From: Candidatus Moraniibacteriota bacterium
Lineage (GTDB): Bacteria > Patescibacteriota > Minisyncoccia > Moranbacterales > GCA-2747515
DNA: 6,412 nt
Assembly: GCA_027016355.1 (NCBI GenBank)
Contig: JALWAF010000160.1
Location: forward strand, 1 to 6,412
Direction: 5' to 3'
Shown here: piece after piece, positions 6,045 through 6,412 of the stretch
Numbering within the stretch: position 1 is the first letter of the stretch
How the letters are laid out: every line of letters starts with the position of its first letter
The notes under the pieces: generated by a model
Database searches by the model: none
The model's input: the letters and a program-made list of their open reading frames with translations, nothing else
What the model was told of the DNA's origin: nothing
Position numbers and translations under genes: made by a program

Positions 6045-6356
6045 TTATAATTCTTTGATTTTTGCTAGTGTGTCTTCGTAGTCATCCTCATCTTGATCTT
6101 TCTGCAGTACTAAATGCTCTTGCTTGAGTTGCTCTACAAATTTTTTTGCTTGAGATATAAATTCTTCGTGAGCTTGCTCTTGCTCTTGTGATAATTGTTT
6201 GAGGGCTGTTTGAGGGTCTTCGTTTGATAATACCGCAGTAATAGAATCTAAAAATAATTTAAATTCATCTTCATTCATTGATATAATATCATCAATTAAT
6301 TTAGTTTTTTGTTCTTCGGGTATTGATTCACTCGAATTTATCGCAGAGATTGCCAT
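6045..6356 (-). CDS. Unrecognised small acidic, probably coiled-coil protein
   Basis: A 103-residue protein that I cannot assign. It has 25 Asp/Glu and 10 Lys, no Cys, no signal peptide and no membrane span. Residues 10-45 look helical (EEQKTKLIDDIISMNEDEFKLF region), and residues 50-86 are rich in Gln, Glu, Lys and Leu with spacing typical of an amphipathic coiled coil. A cluster DQDEDDYED at 87-95 precedes the end. The ATG at 6356 is the first in the frame and gives a plausible MAISAINSSES start, though no Shine-Dalgarno precedes it and the leader is A-rich. It sits 16 bp before the 285-residue gene, and both are rich in Gln and acidic residues, so the two products may act together. Confidence 0.7.
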   Translation of the reverse strand: MAISAINSSESIPEEQKTKLIDDIISMNEDEFKLFLDSITAVLSNEDPQTALKQLSQEQEQAHEEFISQAKKFVEQLKQEHLVLQKDQDEDDYEDTLAKIKEL

Positions 6357-6412
6357 TATTTTTGTTTTGTTATTTTGACAAAAGCGTGGAAGTAATGCTG
6401 GATTATTTTCAA

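Noticed and set aside
5511..6050. 179-codon plus-strand open frame, Cys/Ser-rich
   Set aside because: It lies antisense to the acidic 285-residue gene; its Ser/Cys/Leu richness is what the reverse of Glu/Gln/Lys codons gives, and it has no family features.
6375..6406. Plus-strand TTGACA at 6375 with GATTAT at 6401, resembling a promoter for a gene to the right
   Set aside because: The spacer is 20 bases, and no gene start is visible before the window ends; it may only be chance in AT-rich sequence.
1..6412. Alternative genetic code with TGA read as glycine, since no gene here ends in TGA
   Set aside because: All genes are full length under the standard code with ordinary GGN glycine codons; eight stops are too few to infer recoding.

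Overview
The window is AT-rich and densely coded, with eight genes, very short intergenic gaps and almost no Shine-Dalgarno sequences. Its stop codons are only TAA (five) and TAG (three). Together with the 28-32 bp palindromes opening with GTAG that sit between genes, this looks to me like a small-genome bacterium, possibly of the Patescibacteria/CPR type. That placement is inferred from style and rests on no marker gene.

Left block (21-2012, minus strand): a three-gene iron-sulfur cluster assembly operon read leftwards, sufS (cysteine desulfurase), sufU (zinc-type sulfur acceptor/scaffold) and sufT (DUF59/MIP18 family). Each of the two short spacers inside it is largely filled by a perfect palindrome (751-778 and 337-368). 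No sufB, sufC or sufD is visible, and the window ends 20 bases beyond sufT.

Centre (2013-2098): an 86-bp divergent control region. An inverted repeat, TTGAC-AAAA-GTCAA, gives an overlapping -35 box to both strands. It could co-regulate the suf operon with dxs, the first enzyme of the MEP isoprenoid pathway. Two later enzymes of that pathway, IspG and IspH, are 4Fe-4S proteins, so the two transcription units are functionally linked.

Right-centre (2099-5164, plus strand): dxs overlaps a GTG-started gene for a DedA/VTT-like membrane protein. An 83-bp gap with a third, degenerate palindrome and a candidate promoter precedes a YgjP-like zinc metallopeptidase gene.

Right block (5171-6356, minus strand): two adjacent genes of unrecognised function converge on the metallopeptidase gene, only 6 bp away. 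One encodes a 103-residue acidic, probably coiled-coil protein. The other encodes a 285-residue protein with an acidic N-terminal third, a signal-peptide-like hydrophobic segment in the middle and a basic C-terminal half. These two are the least explained part of the window. No complete new system can be demonstrated. The best leads are the palindrome set with shared ends, the shared-minus-35 divergent promoter and the unknown gene pair.
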